Assembly: GCF_013366375.1 (NCBI RefSeq)
Contig: NZ_JABWMJ010000002.1
Location: 310,001-374,000, forward strand
Source of the DNA: Rhizobacter koreensis
GTDB lineage: Bacteria; Pseudomonadota; Gammaproteobacteria; Burkholderiales; Burkholderiaceae_C
Direction: 5' to 3'
DNA length: 64,000 nucleotides
Shown: positions 1 through 9,199 of the stretch, in pieces
Layout: each line of letters opens with the position of its first letter
Position numbering within the stretch: position 1 is the first letter of the stretch
Position numbers and translations under genes: made by a program
The notes under the pieces: model-generated
Seen by the model: only the letters and a program-made list of their open reading frames with translations
The model's database searches: none
Told to the model about the DNA's origin: nothing

Positions 1-633
1 ATACGCCGCCGCGGGCCGGCCCGCGACCTCGCCGATCAGGCCTGCAATCGTCGAGCTGTCGGTGCCGCCGCTCAGGAAGCAGGCCGGAACGCTGCCGTCG
101 AGCTGGCGCGCGACGGCCTGGTGCAGCAGCTGCCTGAACTCGGCCTTGAGCTCGTCGAACGATGCGCGTGAGGCGGGCTCGAAGCGCGGCGTCCAGTACG
201 GCTCGACGTGCAGCACACCGTCCTCGAACCATGCGCAGTGGCCCGGCGGCAGGCGATGTACGTTGTCGAAGACAGTGCGCGGCGACGGGATCGCGTGGAA
301 GTAGAGGTAGTCGAAGATCGCCTGCGGGTCGACGTTGCTGGTCGCATCCGCGAGCTGGTCGGCGCGTTCGGCAAAGCGCAGGCGCCCCTCGTGGATGCGA
401 TAGCACAGCGTGCGGATCGCGAAGCGATCGACGGCGAGCACGGTACGGCCCGACGGCTCGCGCACCGCGATGGCGAAGTCGCCGTCGAGGCCCGCCGCCG
501 CCTGCTGCGGCGAGCGCGTCGCGAGGCTCTCGAGCCATGCGGCAGTCACGCCCTCGCGTTCGGCTTTGCGGGCAAGGGTCGGGTCCGAAAAGCGTGGACG
601 GCCAGCAGCCAGCGTGTCGGCCTCGCTCGTCAT
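1..633 (-). CDS. Asparagine synthase-like protein, partial, lacking the glutaminase nucleophile
   Basis: This gene runs off the left edge; 211 codons are visible from an ATG at 633. The visible part resembles the late part of a class II glutamine amidotransferase domain (LDGDFAIAV near residue 48, then DRFAIRTLCYR), followed by the start of the synthase domain. The ATP pyrophosphatase loop LSGGTDSSTIAGL is intact near residues 190-202. Asparagine synthase relatives of this kind occur in polysaccharide and exosortase-associated loci, where they are thought to amidate sugars or other acids. Usual family members begin Met-Cys-Gly and have about 50 more residues before this point. Here the start lacks that Cys. 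The frame stays open upstream, and an in-frame ATG at 720 would begin Met-Cys, but the residues after it do not look like the family. Neither start has a clear ribosome site. Glutamine hydrolysis is therefore doubtful, and the protein may use free ammonia or another nucleophile. Confidence 0.75.
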   Translation of the reverse strand, partial: MTSEADTLAAGRPRFSDPTLARKAEREGVTAAWLESLATRSPQQAAAGLDGDFAIAVREPSGRTVLAVDRFAIRTLCYRIHEGRLRFAERADQLADATSNVDPQAIFDYLYFHAIPSPRTVFDNVHRLPPGHCAWFEDGVLHVEPYWTPRFEPASRASFDELKAEFRQLLHQAVARQLDGSVPACFLSGGTDSSTIAGLIGEVAGRPAAAY

Positions 634-1020
634 GCGGCGCAGACCACGGGGCGTCGGGTTCGTTCGCGTCGAATGTTCGAGGCGATGGCTGCGCTGGCGC
701 ACATGCGCCGGCGTGCACATATCACGAGCCAAGGGGCTGCGGCAGCAGCCGACTTCGAAGTGGGTGTGTTTTCGGGCTCTGTCATGCGGATCGGAGGCAT
801 CGACTAAGGTTACGCTAGCAGCAAGTTCTGAAGGTCGCCGGTTCTGCCCGGCGCGATCGAACGGACGCTATCTGTAACAGGGCGAACCTCGTGTGAGCGG
901 GGGGTGCAAAGTCTCAGGTCCCGTGGCAAACGCCGCAGGACGACTGGATTGCCAGATGTTTTCGAGGCTCGCGAAACACGCATCGCGAGCTGAGCAGCGC
1001 CGCCGCATGGCTGCTGCGTT

Positions 1021-1033
1021 CCGGAAATTCCGG
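1021..1033. promoter_or_regulatory. Short palindrome, possible operator
   Basis: The 13 bases CCGGAAATTCCGG form a perfect inverted repeat around a central A, preceded by TT. It lies about 195 bases upstream of the lipoprotein start in the divergent intergenic region. It has no T-tract, so it is not a terminator. A protein-binding site is possible, but there is no other evidence. Confidence 0.2.
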
Positions 1034-1213
1034 TGGTTCGGCTCGCCCACCTGAGCTGACGCACGCCTCTCCGCCAGTTCCGCTGTTTCCGGTCGTATCC
1101 GTCCGACTGCTTCGGTCGTGGCGCAGCCATGCGCCTCGTCGCCGGCGTTCTTCGCTTGCTCGTCGTCACCCTTTGCCGACCGCAAACCTTGGAAACAGGT
1201 GGTCGGATCCCCA

Positions 1214-1220
1214 GCGGAGA
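1214..1220 (+). promoter_or_regulatory. Ribosome binding site deciding a GTG start
   Basis: GCGGAGA lies six bases before the GTG at 1227. It supports that start over the earlier in-frame TTG at 1173, which has no ribosome site and would add 18 residues before the signal peptide. Confidence 0.55.
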
Positions 1221-1226
1221 ATACGC

Positions 1227-4200
1227 GTGGACCTTGACTCTCGCCGCATCGCATTGACATCTCTCGAAGCACTGACCTGCCTTTTCGTCGCCGCTTGCGG
1301 CGGCGGGGGCGGTTCTCCCAGCAACGTCGACAACGGACCCGTTGCCTCGGTCGCTCCGGCTCCTGGTCCGACCGATCCCACCATTTCCGACACCATCCTC
1401 GCGACGCGACCGCCGCGCCCCGAACCCGCCCCCGCGCCCGCACCTGCACCCGCGCCTTCGCCCACCCCGGCGGCTCCGATATCGCTGAGCTTCGGGCTAA
1501 CCAGCAGCGTCGGCGGCAGCGCCCTGCCGTTCACGCTCGGCCAGGCGCTGCGCCAGGGCGACGTGCCCTCGGGCAAGATCCTCACCGCGAGCGGCGCCGA
1601 GTCGCAGTTCGTGGTCAAGAACCGCTGGCCCGACGGCAGTGCGAAGTATGCGGTGATCTCGGGTCGCGCGGACCTCACCGCCAATTCGCCGAAGACGATC
1701 GCTCTCAGCGTCGCCGCGGAGCCTGCGGCCACAGCGGCCCTATCGAGCGCCGACCTCAAGACGACCGGCATCACCGCGTCGATCCAGTATGGCTCGTTCG
1801 GTACCGCGAACTGGACCACGACCGACTGGGACAAGCCCGAGCAGGCAGTCGTGAGCGGCCCGCAGATGTCGGCCTGGACGTTCCGCAAGCCGATCGGCAA
1901 CGACCCGCACCTGGTGGGTTGGCTCGAAGTGCGCGCCTACAAGGGCGGACGTGTCGAGGTCCTGCCTTGGGTCGAAAACGGATACCTGAGGGTGGCCGCG
2001 CCGACCAACAAGGCCGGCACGGTGACGTTCACGCTCGGCGGCATGCCGCGCTTCTCGCAGGCACTCAACCTGCTGAATCATCAGCGTGCGGTGCTCGCCA
2101 GTGGCACCGCTCTCACGCACTGGTTCGGCAACGACCCCAAGGTCACGCCGCGCCACGACACCGCCTACCTGATGGCGACGAAGCTGGTGCCGAACTACCG
2201 CGCGAACACGCCCGCGAACAGCGCACTCTTCAGTCGCTTGGCGCAGGCGTACACCCCACTCGAACGGAGCAATTTACCCGTGGCGATGGGGGATACTGGT
2301 TACGACGCATCTATCGGTCTACTACCTGAGTGGGATGTCGTCTATCTCACGTCTGGCGGCGACCCGCGGGCGTGGAACGCAGTCATCATCAACGGTTATG
2401 CGGCGGGCCGCTACGGCACGCACTTCCGCGACGAGACCACCAACCGGGTGCCCAGGATATCGGCCTACCCGAACCTCGTCTCCGAGGGCAGCAACGGTGT
2501 CAACGGCACCGGAACATCGACCAAGGGCACGTACACCCCGACGGCCACGGGCGGCATGCCGCCAACCTTCGGGTCCAGCCACCAGCCCTCAATGGGCTAC
2601 ATGGCATACGTTATCAGCGGCTGGAACTACTTCATCGAGGAGGCTCAGCAGGTCGCGTTCTCCAACTATCTCAAGAACGGCGACAACACTCGCTTCTACG
2701 CGCAAGGTGTGTTCGAAACGAGCGCCGGCGCGAACACCACGCGCGGGGCCGCGTGGGCGATCCGCACGCTCGCGCAGGCGACCGTGCTCACGCCCGACGC
2801 AGACCCTCTCCGCAACGAGTTCGTCAGTAGCCTCAGCGATAACGTCAGCTACTACTACAACCGCTACATCGCCGTTCCGAGCAATCCCCTGGGGCTGGTG
2901 CAGCCGTACGCTAATTATGGAAGCGGCGACCCACTGGTGAGCGCAACTTGGCAGGACGACTTTTTTACCGCTACCTTCGGCTACATCAAAGATCTAGCCG
3001 CGCACAAGGACTCGGTTCAGACGCAGCTCGACGGATTCCTTTCCTGGAAGTACCGCTCCGTCGTGGGCCGTCTAGGCACCGGTGCGGCGAGCGACTGGTC
3101 GTACCGTTATGGCGCTCAGTACACAACACCTTACGCACCCAAAGCCAATACTGATTGGTGGGGCGGCACCGGCCCCTGGTACGCGAGCTGGGGCGAGATG
3201 GCCCGTGCTGTGGGCGTTCCGATGTCGGGCAACCCGGGTGACTCGCTCGAGAGCGGCTACCCGGTCCTAGGGACTGGCTATTGGGGCAACCTGATGCCGG
3301 CGCTCGCCTACGCCGTCGACCATAACGCCGCCGGCGCGGTGGCGGCCTGGCAGCGGGTCACGTCCGCGTCGAACTGGCCCCAGCAGGCGGCAGACTACGA
3401 TGTGAACCCCGTTTGGGGCGTCAAGCCGCGCGTCGAGCCCCCGCCTAGCAGCGTAATCACGACTCCGACTCCGACACCGACCCCGGCGCCCGCGCCAAGC
3501 CCGATCCCAGTCGTCACGGGGCCCCAATCGGCCGGAACCATTCCGGGCACGCCGGCCGCAGGCCCTGCAACGTCGCCGGCCGCACCCGCCGCGATCGCCT
3601 CGCTCGGCGCGGGCAAGTGGATGGAACTGCCGAACACGAAGATCCGCTCGGTGCTTCCTAGTACTCCTCAGCGCGGGTATCCAAGCGCGATCGTCGACAC
3701 CTGGAACGGTGGTACGGTTGACACGGCCCGCAGCCGCCTGCTTGTCTGGGGCGGCGGACACTCCGATTACTACGGCAATGAGATGTATGCACTTGACCTG
3801 CCAACGCTGAGCATCAAGCGCATTGTCGAGCCCAGTCCGAAGACAGGCCAGTCAAACTGCACGTCGGCACTTTCCGACGGAACCCCAACCTCGCGACATA
3901 CCTACGATGGCCTCACGTACCTCGCGCATGCCGATCGCTTTTTCGCCGTGAACGGCTCGCTCGCCCCATGCGGAGGTGTGTCGGACGCCGCGACGTGGAC
4001 CTACGACTACAAGACCAACGCTTGGATCATGATGCTGGCGCGCTCGCTTCCTGATGGTTTCGGCACGATGGCGGTCTACGATGCCGCCACCAAGCAGGTG
4101 TTCGTCAAAGACACGGCAGCCTTCTACGCCTACTCGCTCGAGACCAACAGCTACCGCAAGCTCGCCGACCACGCTGTGGACTACCACCTCTCCGCCGCGA

Positions 4201-4565
4201 TCGACACCAAGCGTCGCAAGTTCGTCATGCTCGGCAACGGCGTGCAGGTCATTGACCTGAGCACGAACGAGATGACGACGCTGCAGACGACCAACGCCCC
4301 GGGGCTGGTGTCGTGGAAGCAGTCGCCCGGCGTGGCGTACGACCCAGTCGCCGACCGCATCGTCGCCTGGCACGGCGGCTCGGAAGTCTGGGCGCTCGAC
4401 ATGGACACGCTGGTCTGGACGCAGGTCGCGACCGGCCCCGGGCCGACGTCGGCTGCCCCGTACCAGGGCACCTTCGGTCGCTGGGGCTACATCCCGCAGT
4501 ACAACGTGTTCGCGATGATCAACTCGATCGACGAGAACGCGTGGGTGTTCCGCCTGTCGAAGTAA
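1227..4565 (+). CDS. Large secreted lipoprotein with a rhamnogalacturonan-lyase-like N-terminal region and a C-terminal kelch-like domain
   Basis: From the GTG at 1227 the protein has 1112 residues. The first 24 form a lipoprotein signal ending in the lipobox VAAC (lipidated Cys24), followed by a glycine and proline-rich tether, so it is probably anchored in the outer membrane. The first globular part carries a WPDGSAKYAV motif near residue 134, a pattern I associate with the N-terminal RIFT-barrel region of exo-rhamnogalacturonan-lyase-like proteins. A proline and threonine-rich linker lies near residues 740-790. The last 320 residues look like kelch/galactose-oxidase-type beta-propeller blades, for example WGGGHSDYYGNEMYALD. 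Its place next to EPS genes suggests polysaccharide binding or trimming at the cell surface. The fold assignments are from motifs only, and no catalytic residue can be named. A strong terminator follows. Confidence 0.7.
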   Translation: MDLDSRRIALTSLEALTCLFVAACGGGGGSPSNVDNGPVASVAPAPGPTDPTISDTILATRPPRPEPAPAPAPAPAPSPTPAAPISLSFGLTSSVGGSALPFTLGQALRQGDVPSGKILTASGAESQFVVKNRWPDGSAKYAVISGRADLTANSPKTIALSVAAEPAATAALSSADLKTTGITASIQYGSFGTANWTTTDWDKPEQAVVSGPQMSAWTFRKPIGNDPHLVGWLEVRAYKGGRVEVLPWVENGYLRVAAPTNKAGTVTFTLGGMPRFSQALNLLNHQRAVLASGTALTHWFGNDPKVTPRHDTAYLMATKLVPNYRANTPANSALFSRLAQAYTPLERSNLPVAMGDTGYDASIGLLPEWDVVYLTSGGDPRAWNAVIINGYAAGRYGTHFRDETTNRVPRISAYPNLVSEGSNGVNGTGTSTKGTYTPTATGGMPPTFGSSHQPSMGYMAYVISGWNYFIEEAQQVAFSNYLKNGDNTRFYAQGVFETSAGANTTRGAAWAIRTLAQATVLTPDADPLRNEFVSSLSDNVSYYYNRYIAVPSNPLGLVQPYANYGSGDPLVSATWQDDFFTATFGYIKDLAAHKDSVQTQLDGFLSWKYRSVVGRLGTGAASDWSYRYGAQYTTPYAPKANTDWWGGTGPWYASWGEMARAVGVPMSGNPGDSLESGYPVLGTGYWGNLMPALAYAVDHNAAGAVAAWQRVTSASNWPQQAADYDVNPVWGVKPRVEPPPSSVITTPTPTPTPAPAPSPIPVVTGPQSAGTIPGTPAAGPATSPAAPAAIASLGAGKWMELPNTKIRSVLPSTPQRGYPSAIVDTWNGGTVDTARSRLLVWGGGHSDYYGNEMYALDLPTLSIKRIVEPSPKTGQSNCTSALSDGTPTSRHTYDGLTYLAHADRFFAVNGSLAPCGGVSDAATWTYDYKTNAWIMMLARSLPDGFGTMAVYDAATKQVFVKDTAAFYAYSLETNSYRKLADHAVDYHLSAAIDTKRRKFVMLGNGVQVIDLSTNEMTTLQTTNAPGLVSWKQSPGVAYDPVADRIVAWHGGSEVWALDMDTLVWTQVATGPGPTSAAPYQGTFGRWGYIPQYNVFAMINSIDENAWVFRLSK

Positions 4566-4602
4566 GCCGGCGCGGGCGCTAGCCCGCTCCTGTCCCCAAG
4601 AC

Positions 4603-4639
4603 GGGCCCGCTCGCAGCTTGCAAGCGGGCCCGCTTTCTT
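4603..4639 (+). terminator. Rho-independent terminator after the lipoprotein gene
   Basis: GGGCCCGCT (4603-4611) pairs perfectly with AGCGGGCCC (4623-4631) around an 11-base loop, followed by GCTTTCTT. It sits 37 bases after the lipoprotein stop and isolates that gene from the operon downstream. Confidence 0.75.
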
Positions 4640-4840
4640 GCTGGCTCCCGCACGTGATCAGGGCCGCGGTTCTGCGGCGTCGCGACCCTGCTCGCCCTAT
4701 CACGAAGCGCCCCGCAGATGCGCGCGTTCCGGACTGTTCGTCCACGGGGCGCGTGTTGTCGTGCCTGCTCGTCGGCGAACAACCATCATGAGCGATGATC
4801 GAGCGGCGCTGCGGCCACCTGCCCTGCAGCGTGCCCTTCG

Positions 4841-6826
4841 TTGCGCAGGCTCAGTTCGTTTTCGATTCTCGGCGTGCACACCACTCGGCACTCGGTCCTT
4901 TACCACGTGCGCTTGCACGTGCTGCTCGGTGCAGCGGCGCTCGTGTTGCTGCCGCCGTGGGTGCCGTCGATGCCCCGCAGCGGCCTTGATCCTTCGTGGG
5001 CAATGGTGCTCAACCATGCCTTCGTGAACGGGTGGCAATTCGGCTCGGACCTCGTCTTCACATTTGGTCCCTTCGGTTTTCTGTACGCGCGGCTGTTCGA
5101 TCCGCTGACCTACTCATGGGTACTCGGTGCGTGGACGTTGCTGGCGCTGGCGCTCGGGACGGGAACCGCCTTCCTGCTACGCGACGCCGAGCCATGGGAA
5201 GCGATCGCGATCGCCGCGCTGGTGCTGCTCGGTGTGCGCGCGAGCATGCTCAACGCGATGCTGTTCAGCGACACCGCCTTCTTCGTTCTTCCGTTGTTGC
5301 TGGTGCTGGTGGTCCAGCGCGCAGGCACGCCCGCTCGCGTGTTCGGCGTTCTCGTTTGCCTGCTCGCTGCACTGGCCAGTCTCGTCAAGTTCACGTTCTG
5401 GATGCTCGGCTTCGTCATCATCCTGATGATGGACGCCGAACGTTGCCGACGCGGCAAACGCATGCCTGCCTATTTGCTCGTGTATGCGCTGGGATCGCTC
5501 GCGCTTCACGTCGTCGCGGGTCAGAGTCTCGCGGGATACGCGAAGTTCGTCTGGAGTTCCCTCGCAGTGGCTGGCGGGTACAGCGAGGCAATGCAGGTCT
5601 GGTCGTGGCGCTGGCTCGACCCTGTTGCTTTCGTCGTCCTTGCAGTCGCTTTCGTGGTGCTCGCGGGGTATTCGAGCTGGCGCTCTGCACGCATCGCGAC
5701 GAACCCCTGGACCGACTGGCTCCCGCTTGCCGCTCTGGTGATGTTTCTCTTCATGGTATTCAAGGCGGGCTTCGTCAGGCATGACACGCATGCGGTAATC
5801 GCCTGGGGTGGCCTTACCGCAGGCCTCGCTCTCGCGGCCGCCCATTTCTCGTCGCGCCTGCGGACGCGCCGTGCGCGAGTCATTCTCGTCCTGCTGTGTG
5901 TGGTATCCAGCGTGGTTGCGATCCGCCGGAACTTCGACTACGCAAGCGAGGCTCCGGGCGAGCAGGCACCGCTGCCGCTGGGCGGCTCGGTGCGGGCGAG
6001 TATCAATGCGATGGCGGCGTTGACGAGCGGTCGACACCTCGCGTCGCTTCGCGCGGATCACGCGCAGGCGATCGAGTCGATCCGTCGCAGCGACCCGCTT
6101 CCCGCCTTGCAAGGTCCCGTCGACGTGTACCCGTGGAACGCCGCGCCTCTTCTGGCTCAAGGCGCCAGCTACCGACCCAGACCCGTGTTCCAGAGCTTCG
6201 CCGTCTACAACCCCACGCTGATACGCATCAACCGCGAGCACCTGGAGGGTCCGCGAGCCGCCGCGACCTTGCTGTTCGGCATCGAGTCCATCGACTCCCG
6301 GCATGTCGCACAGGACGAGGGTGCGCTCTGGCCGACGCTCGCCGCGCTTTACGAAGTGGACCGGGCTTACGCTCGTCAGGTCGTGCTGCACCGCCGGGCA
6401 GAGCCGCGTCGCATCGAGTGGCAAATCGGTCGGCCGCAGCAGGTTCGTTGGGGTCAGCGCCTCGCGGTGCCGCAGTCCGAAGGCAACGTTTGGGTGCAGG
6501 TCCGGCTTCAGCGCACGGCGTGGGGTCGCATTCAGGACGTCCTGTTCAAGGCCCCCGTGGTGAATCTCGTGCTCGAGCTCGAAGACGGTCGCGAGCGCAG
6601 GTCGCGCCTCGAGCCCAGTTTCTCCGGAGAGCCATTCCTGCTGAGCCCGCTCGTCGCTACCGCAAGCGACTGGACGGCGGTGTTCGGCGACGGCGGCAAC
6701 GTCGAAGCCGTACCGCGGGTGGTTAGACTGCGCATCGACGCGCCGGAACCCAGGACCGTGGCGCCTGTGTACGCCGACGCGATCGACGTGACGTTCAGCC
6801 ACGTCGCGATCGAGGCTCGTCGGTGA
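4841..6826 (+). CDS. Polytopic membrane protein of an EPS locus, function unknown
   Basis: The protein has about 660 residues. The first 360 or so hold roughly ten hydrophobic segments (for example around residues 25-40, 95-120 and 240-260). The last 300 are a soluble, probably periplasmic, region whose end is rich in predicted beta strands. An early loop reads LDPSWAMVLNHAF and then GSDLVFTFGPFGFLY, a pattern common in large uncharacterised membrane proteins of polysaccharide loci that resemble GT-C glycosyltransferases. It is the first gene of a run whose later members overlap, so it probably serves the same glycan. The start is uncertain: the TTG at 4841 lacks a ribosome site, and in-frame GTG codons at 4874 and 4907 would leave the first membrane segment intact. 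I cannot name a substrate. Confidence 0.6.
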   Translation: MRRLSSFSILGVHTTRHSVLYHVRLHVLLGAAALVLLPPWVPSMPRSGLDPSWAMVLNHAFVNGWQFGSDLVFTFGPFGFLYARLFDPLTYSWVLGAWTLLALALGTGTAFLLRDAEPWEAIAIAALVLLGVRASMLNAMLFSDTAFFVLPLLLVLVVQRAGTPARVFGVLVCLLAALASLVKFTFWMLGFVIILMMDAERCRRGKRMPAYLLVYALGSLALHVVAGQSLAGYAKFVWSSLAVAGGYSEAMQVWSWRWLDPVAFVVLAVAFVVLAGYSSWRSARIATNPWTDWLPLAALVMFLFMVFKAGFVRHDTHAVIAWGGLTAGLALAAAHFSSRLRTRRARVILVLLCVVSSVVAIRRNFDYASEAPGEQAPLPLGGSVRASINAMAALTSGRHLASLRADHAQAIESIRRSDPLPALQGPVDVYPWNAAPLLAQGASYRPRPVFQSFAVYNPTLIRINREHLEGPRAAATLLFGIESIDSRHVAQDEGALWPTLAALYEVDRAYARQVVLHRRAEPRRIEWQIGRPQQVRWGQRLAVPQSEGNVWVQVRLQRTAWGRIQDVLFKAPVVNLVLELEDGRERRSRLEPSFSGEPFLLSPLVATASDWTAVFGDGGNVEAVPRVVRLRIDAPEPRTVAPVYADAIDVTFSHVAIEARR

Positions 6827-6878
6827 CCTCGAGGCCCTTGCGGAACTCCGGAGCGGCTGGCGATTTCGGGAGCTAGCG

Positions 6879-7859
6879 GTGCTGTTGCCAGTGGACGCGA
6901 AGTGGATCCGTGGGGCTCTCGGCTTCGCCATCAGTGCCGTCCTGCTGGGCTTCACCGTCCGCTCGATCGCATTCGATGATCTCCTGCGCGTCCTGAAGGC
7001 ATCGTCGCCGCAGTGGATCGCCGTGAGCATCGCGCTGTACTGGCTCGAGATCGTCGTCCGCAGCACGCGCTGGCGCCGCCTGCTGCGGCCTGTTGCTGCA
7101 CTCGGACCCAGGCAGGTGCTGCTGTCGCTGATCGTCGGCTATGCGGCCAACAACGCGCTGCCCGCACGACTGGGCGAGCTGTTCAGGGCCGACTTCATCG
7201 GCAAGCGATACGGGGTCTCGCGCATGGCCGTCATGGGAACGATCGTGCTCGAGCGAGTGCTCGACGTCCTGGCCGTGGTCGCGTGCGCTGCAGCCGGGGT
7301 CATGACGCTGGCAGGCGACCGCCCCGCCGCGGGGACCATCAGCACGCGCTCGAGCATCGTCGACGGTCTGTTCGTGACCGGTGCCGTCGCGCTGGGGTTC
7401 GTGGTCGCGCTGATCGCGCTGGCCGCATACGGGCGTTCTGCGGCCAGTCTCAGGTCGGCGCAGCTGCGCTGGGCGTTCACCGCCCTCGCGATCGGGCTGC
7501 GCCCCGTCAGCGAACCTCGCGAGCTGCTTCCTCTGATCGCTCCCTCGCTGCTCGTGTGGACGCTCAACGGCGTAGCCATGTGGGCCATGCTGACCGGGGT
7601 GGGTGTCCGGCCGACGCCCGCGACGATCGTCCTGCTCATCGGGGTTGCCGGGATCGCTGCGGCACTGCCGGCAGCTCCGGCCAACCTGGGCACGCTGCAA
7701 TTCGCTTTCGTGATCGCGCTGGGCACCGCTGGGCATGCGGCCGCGCCTGCCTTCGCCGCGGCCACGCTGGTGCAGGTCCTTCTACTTGGCAGCGTGACGG
7801 TCGTCGGCGCGATCCTCTACGCGTGGCTGCACCGCACGCGCAAGGCGGTGGCAAGGTGA
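6879..7859 (+). CDS. Lysylphosphatidylglycerol-synthase-type membrane domain protein, flippase-like
   Basis: This is a 326-residue integral membrane protein with about eight hydrophobic helices. It has the features of the UPF0104/LPG-synthase membrane domain family: a helix pair with RSTRWRRLL near residue 61, the conserved stretch NNALPARLGELFRADF near residues 90-105, and ERVLDVLAVV near residue 125. The soluble lysyl-transferase domain of MprF is absent. Stand-alone proteins of this kind occur in many glycan clusters and have been proposed to move lipid-linked sugars across the membrane. The GTG at 6879 has GGAG seven bases upstream. The stop overlaps the start of the next gene in GTGA, so the two are probably translationally coupled. 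In this operon it is the natural candidate for flipping the product of the following four enzymes. Confidence 0.75.
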   Translation: MLLPVDAKWIRGALGFAISAVLLGFTVRSIAFDDLLRVLKASSPQWIAVSIALYWLEIVVRSTRWRRLLRPVAALGPRQVLLSLIVGYAANNALPARLGELFRADFIGKRYGVSRMAVMGTIVLERVLDVLAVVACAAAGVMTLAGDRPAAGTISTRSSIVDGLFVTGAVALGFVVALIALAAYGRSAASLRSAQLRWAFTALAIGLRPVSEPRELLPLIAPSLLVWTLNGVAMWAMLTGVGVRPTPATIVLLIGVAGIAAALPAAPANLGTLQFAFVIALGTAGHAAAPAFAAATLVQVLLLGSVTVVGAILYAWLHRTRKAVAR

Positions 7860-9199
7860 GTGGCGGTGGCGGCACGCCGGCGCTGGAGCCCGCCCGGTTC
7901 GTGACGTTCGACGGTGCGGTCGCCGCGAACGGGCTGCTGCAGCGCCCCGACCGCTATCGCCACATCGAGGCCGATCTGGGTTCGGCGAAGCGAATCGCCC
8001 GTGGCGCGGGGATGTCATACGCCGCCGCGAGCTTCGGCGCGGGCAGCATCGTCCAGCAGATGGCTTCGTTCGACCGGATGATCGCCTTCGACCCGGTGCA
8101 GAAGACGCTGCGCGTGGAGGCTGGGGCGTCGATCGGCGGGCTGTCGATCTGGGCTTCGCAACGCGGGTTGCTGATGCCGGTTCTGCCAGGCTATCCGACG
8201 ATCACCGTCGGTGGCTGCATCGCCGCCGACGTGCATGGGAAGAACCCGCACCGCGACGGAACGTTCAACGATTGGGTGTCCGCCCTCACGCTCTACCACC
8301 CTGCGCACGGGTTTCGGGAGATCGCACGGGAGCGCGAGCCCGCCCTGTTCGATGCCACCTGTGGAGGGTTCGGTCTGACCGGTGTGATCGTGGACGCGAC
8401 ACTGCGCCTCGTCGCGCAGACCGGGCCCGCCTACACCATTGCGACGAGCGCGGTCGAGTCGTTGACCGCGGCGCGCGACATGATCGAGGTGCTCGGGCAG
8501 AACCATGAGTTCGCGTACAGCTGGCACGACGGCACGCTGCGCGGGCGTGCCTTCGGCAAAGGCCTCGTGTTCTGCGGCTCGTGGGCGAGCGAACCCGAAC
8601 CTCCGAAGGGGCCCGACTGCCGTCCCATGACGCCGTACTCGCGCGGACGGCTGCCGGCCTGTCTCTGGACTCCTGCGTCGTCCCGCTGGGCGAACGCCTA
8701 TTTCCGCCGCAGCGCGCTGCGCCATCCGCACCAGCGCAAGAGCGTCTTCGATGCTTCGTTTCCGTTTACGAGTCAGACCCTGTACCACCGGATGTTCGGG
8801 CGGCGCGGCCTGGCCGAAGCACAGGTCCTCGTGGACGACGAGCATTGGGAAGCGTTCCTGCAGGGCATCACCCGACTCTTCGATGCGGTGGACCCCGCCG
8901 CGACGATGTTGTCGCTGAAGCGGTTTCGCGGCAACGGCCGGTCGTTGGGCATGTGCGGCTCTGGAACGCTGGTCGCGATCGACCTCGTACGCGAGGCGCG
9001 CACGCTGCGCTTCCTTGCGGGCCTTGATCGACTCGTCATGGAGACGCGCAGCCAGCCCAACGTCATCAAGGATTCGCGACTGCCCGGCAGCGTGGCCGCA
9101 GCCTCGCTGCCGCACTACGCGTCGTTCCGGGCGCGACTGCGGGACTGGGACCCGCAGCGTCTCTACGAATCCGAAATGTCGCGGCGCCTCGACCTGTGA
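7856..9199 (+). CDS. FAD-dependent oxidase related to DprE1 (decaprenylphosphoryl-ribose 2'-oxidase)
   Basis: From the coupled GTG at 7856 the protein has 447 residues, with the VAO/PCMH-type FAD fold of DprE1. The segment DVHGKNPHRDGTF (His127) matches the flavin-contacting HGKN region of mycobacterial DprE1. Near the C-terminus, IKDSR places Lys405 at the position of the catalytic Lys418, and SEMSRRL matches the conserved end. The spacing from Lys405 back to Ala374 is 31 residues, the same as from Lys418 to Cys387 in Mycobacterium tuberculosis DprE1, so Cys387 is replaced here by alanine. DprE1 oxidises polyprenyl-phospho-ribose at C2; the next gene encodes the matching reductase type. Together they could make polyprenyl-phospho-arabinose for the EPS. 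The substrate is inferred, and a plain sugar-lipid or alditol oxidase is the alternative. Confidence 0.78.
   Translation: MSGGGGTPALEPARFVTFDGAVAANGLLQRPDRYRHIEADLGSAKRIARGAGMSYAAASFGAGSIVQQMASFDRMIAFDPVQKTLRVEAGASIGGLSIWASQRGLLMPVLPGYPTITVGGCIAADVHGKNPHRDGTFNDWVSALTLYHPAHGFREIAREREPALFDATCGGFGLTGVIVDATLRLVAQTGPAYTIATSAVESLTAARDMIEVLGQNHEFAYSWHDGTLRGRAFGKGLVFCGSWASEPEPPKGPDCRPMTPYSRGRLPACLWTPASSRWANAYFRRSALRHPHQRKSVFDASFPFTSQTLYHRMFGRRGLAEAQVLVDDEHWEAFLQGITRLFDAVDPAATMLSLKRFRGNGRSLGMCGSGTLVAIDLVREARTLRFLAGLDRLVMETRSQPNVIKDSRLPGSVAAASLPHYASFRARLRDWDPQRLYESEMSRRLDL

Larger units (their letters stand above)
634..1226. other. Divergent intergenic region between the asparagine synthase-like gene and the lipoprotein gene
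   Basis: This stretch of about 590 bases holds no convincing gene; the reading frames across it have no recognisable product. It separates two divergent genes, so it should hold promoters for both, but I see no good -35/-10 pair. It does contain a 13-base inverted repeat at 1021-1033 and a short stem of GCTCGCG with CGCGAGC at 967-990. Confidence 0.5.
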
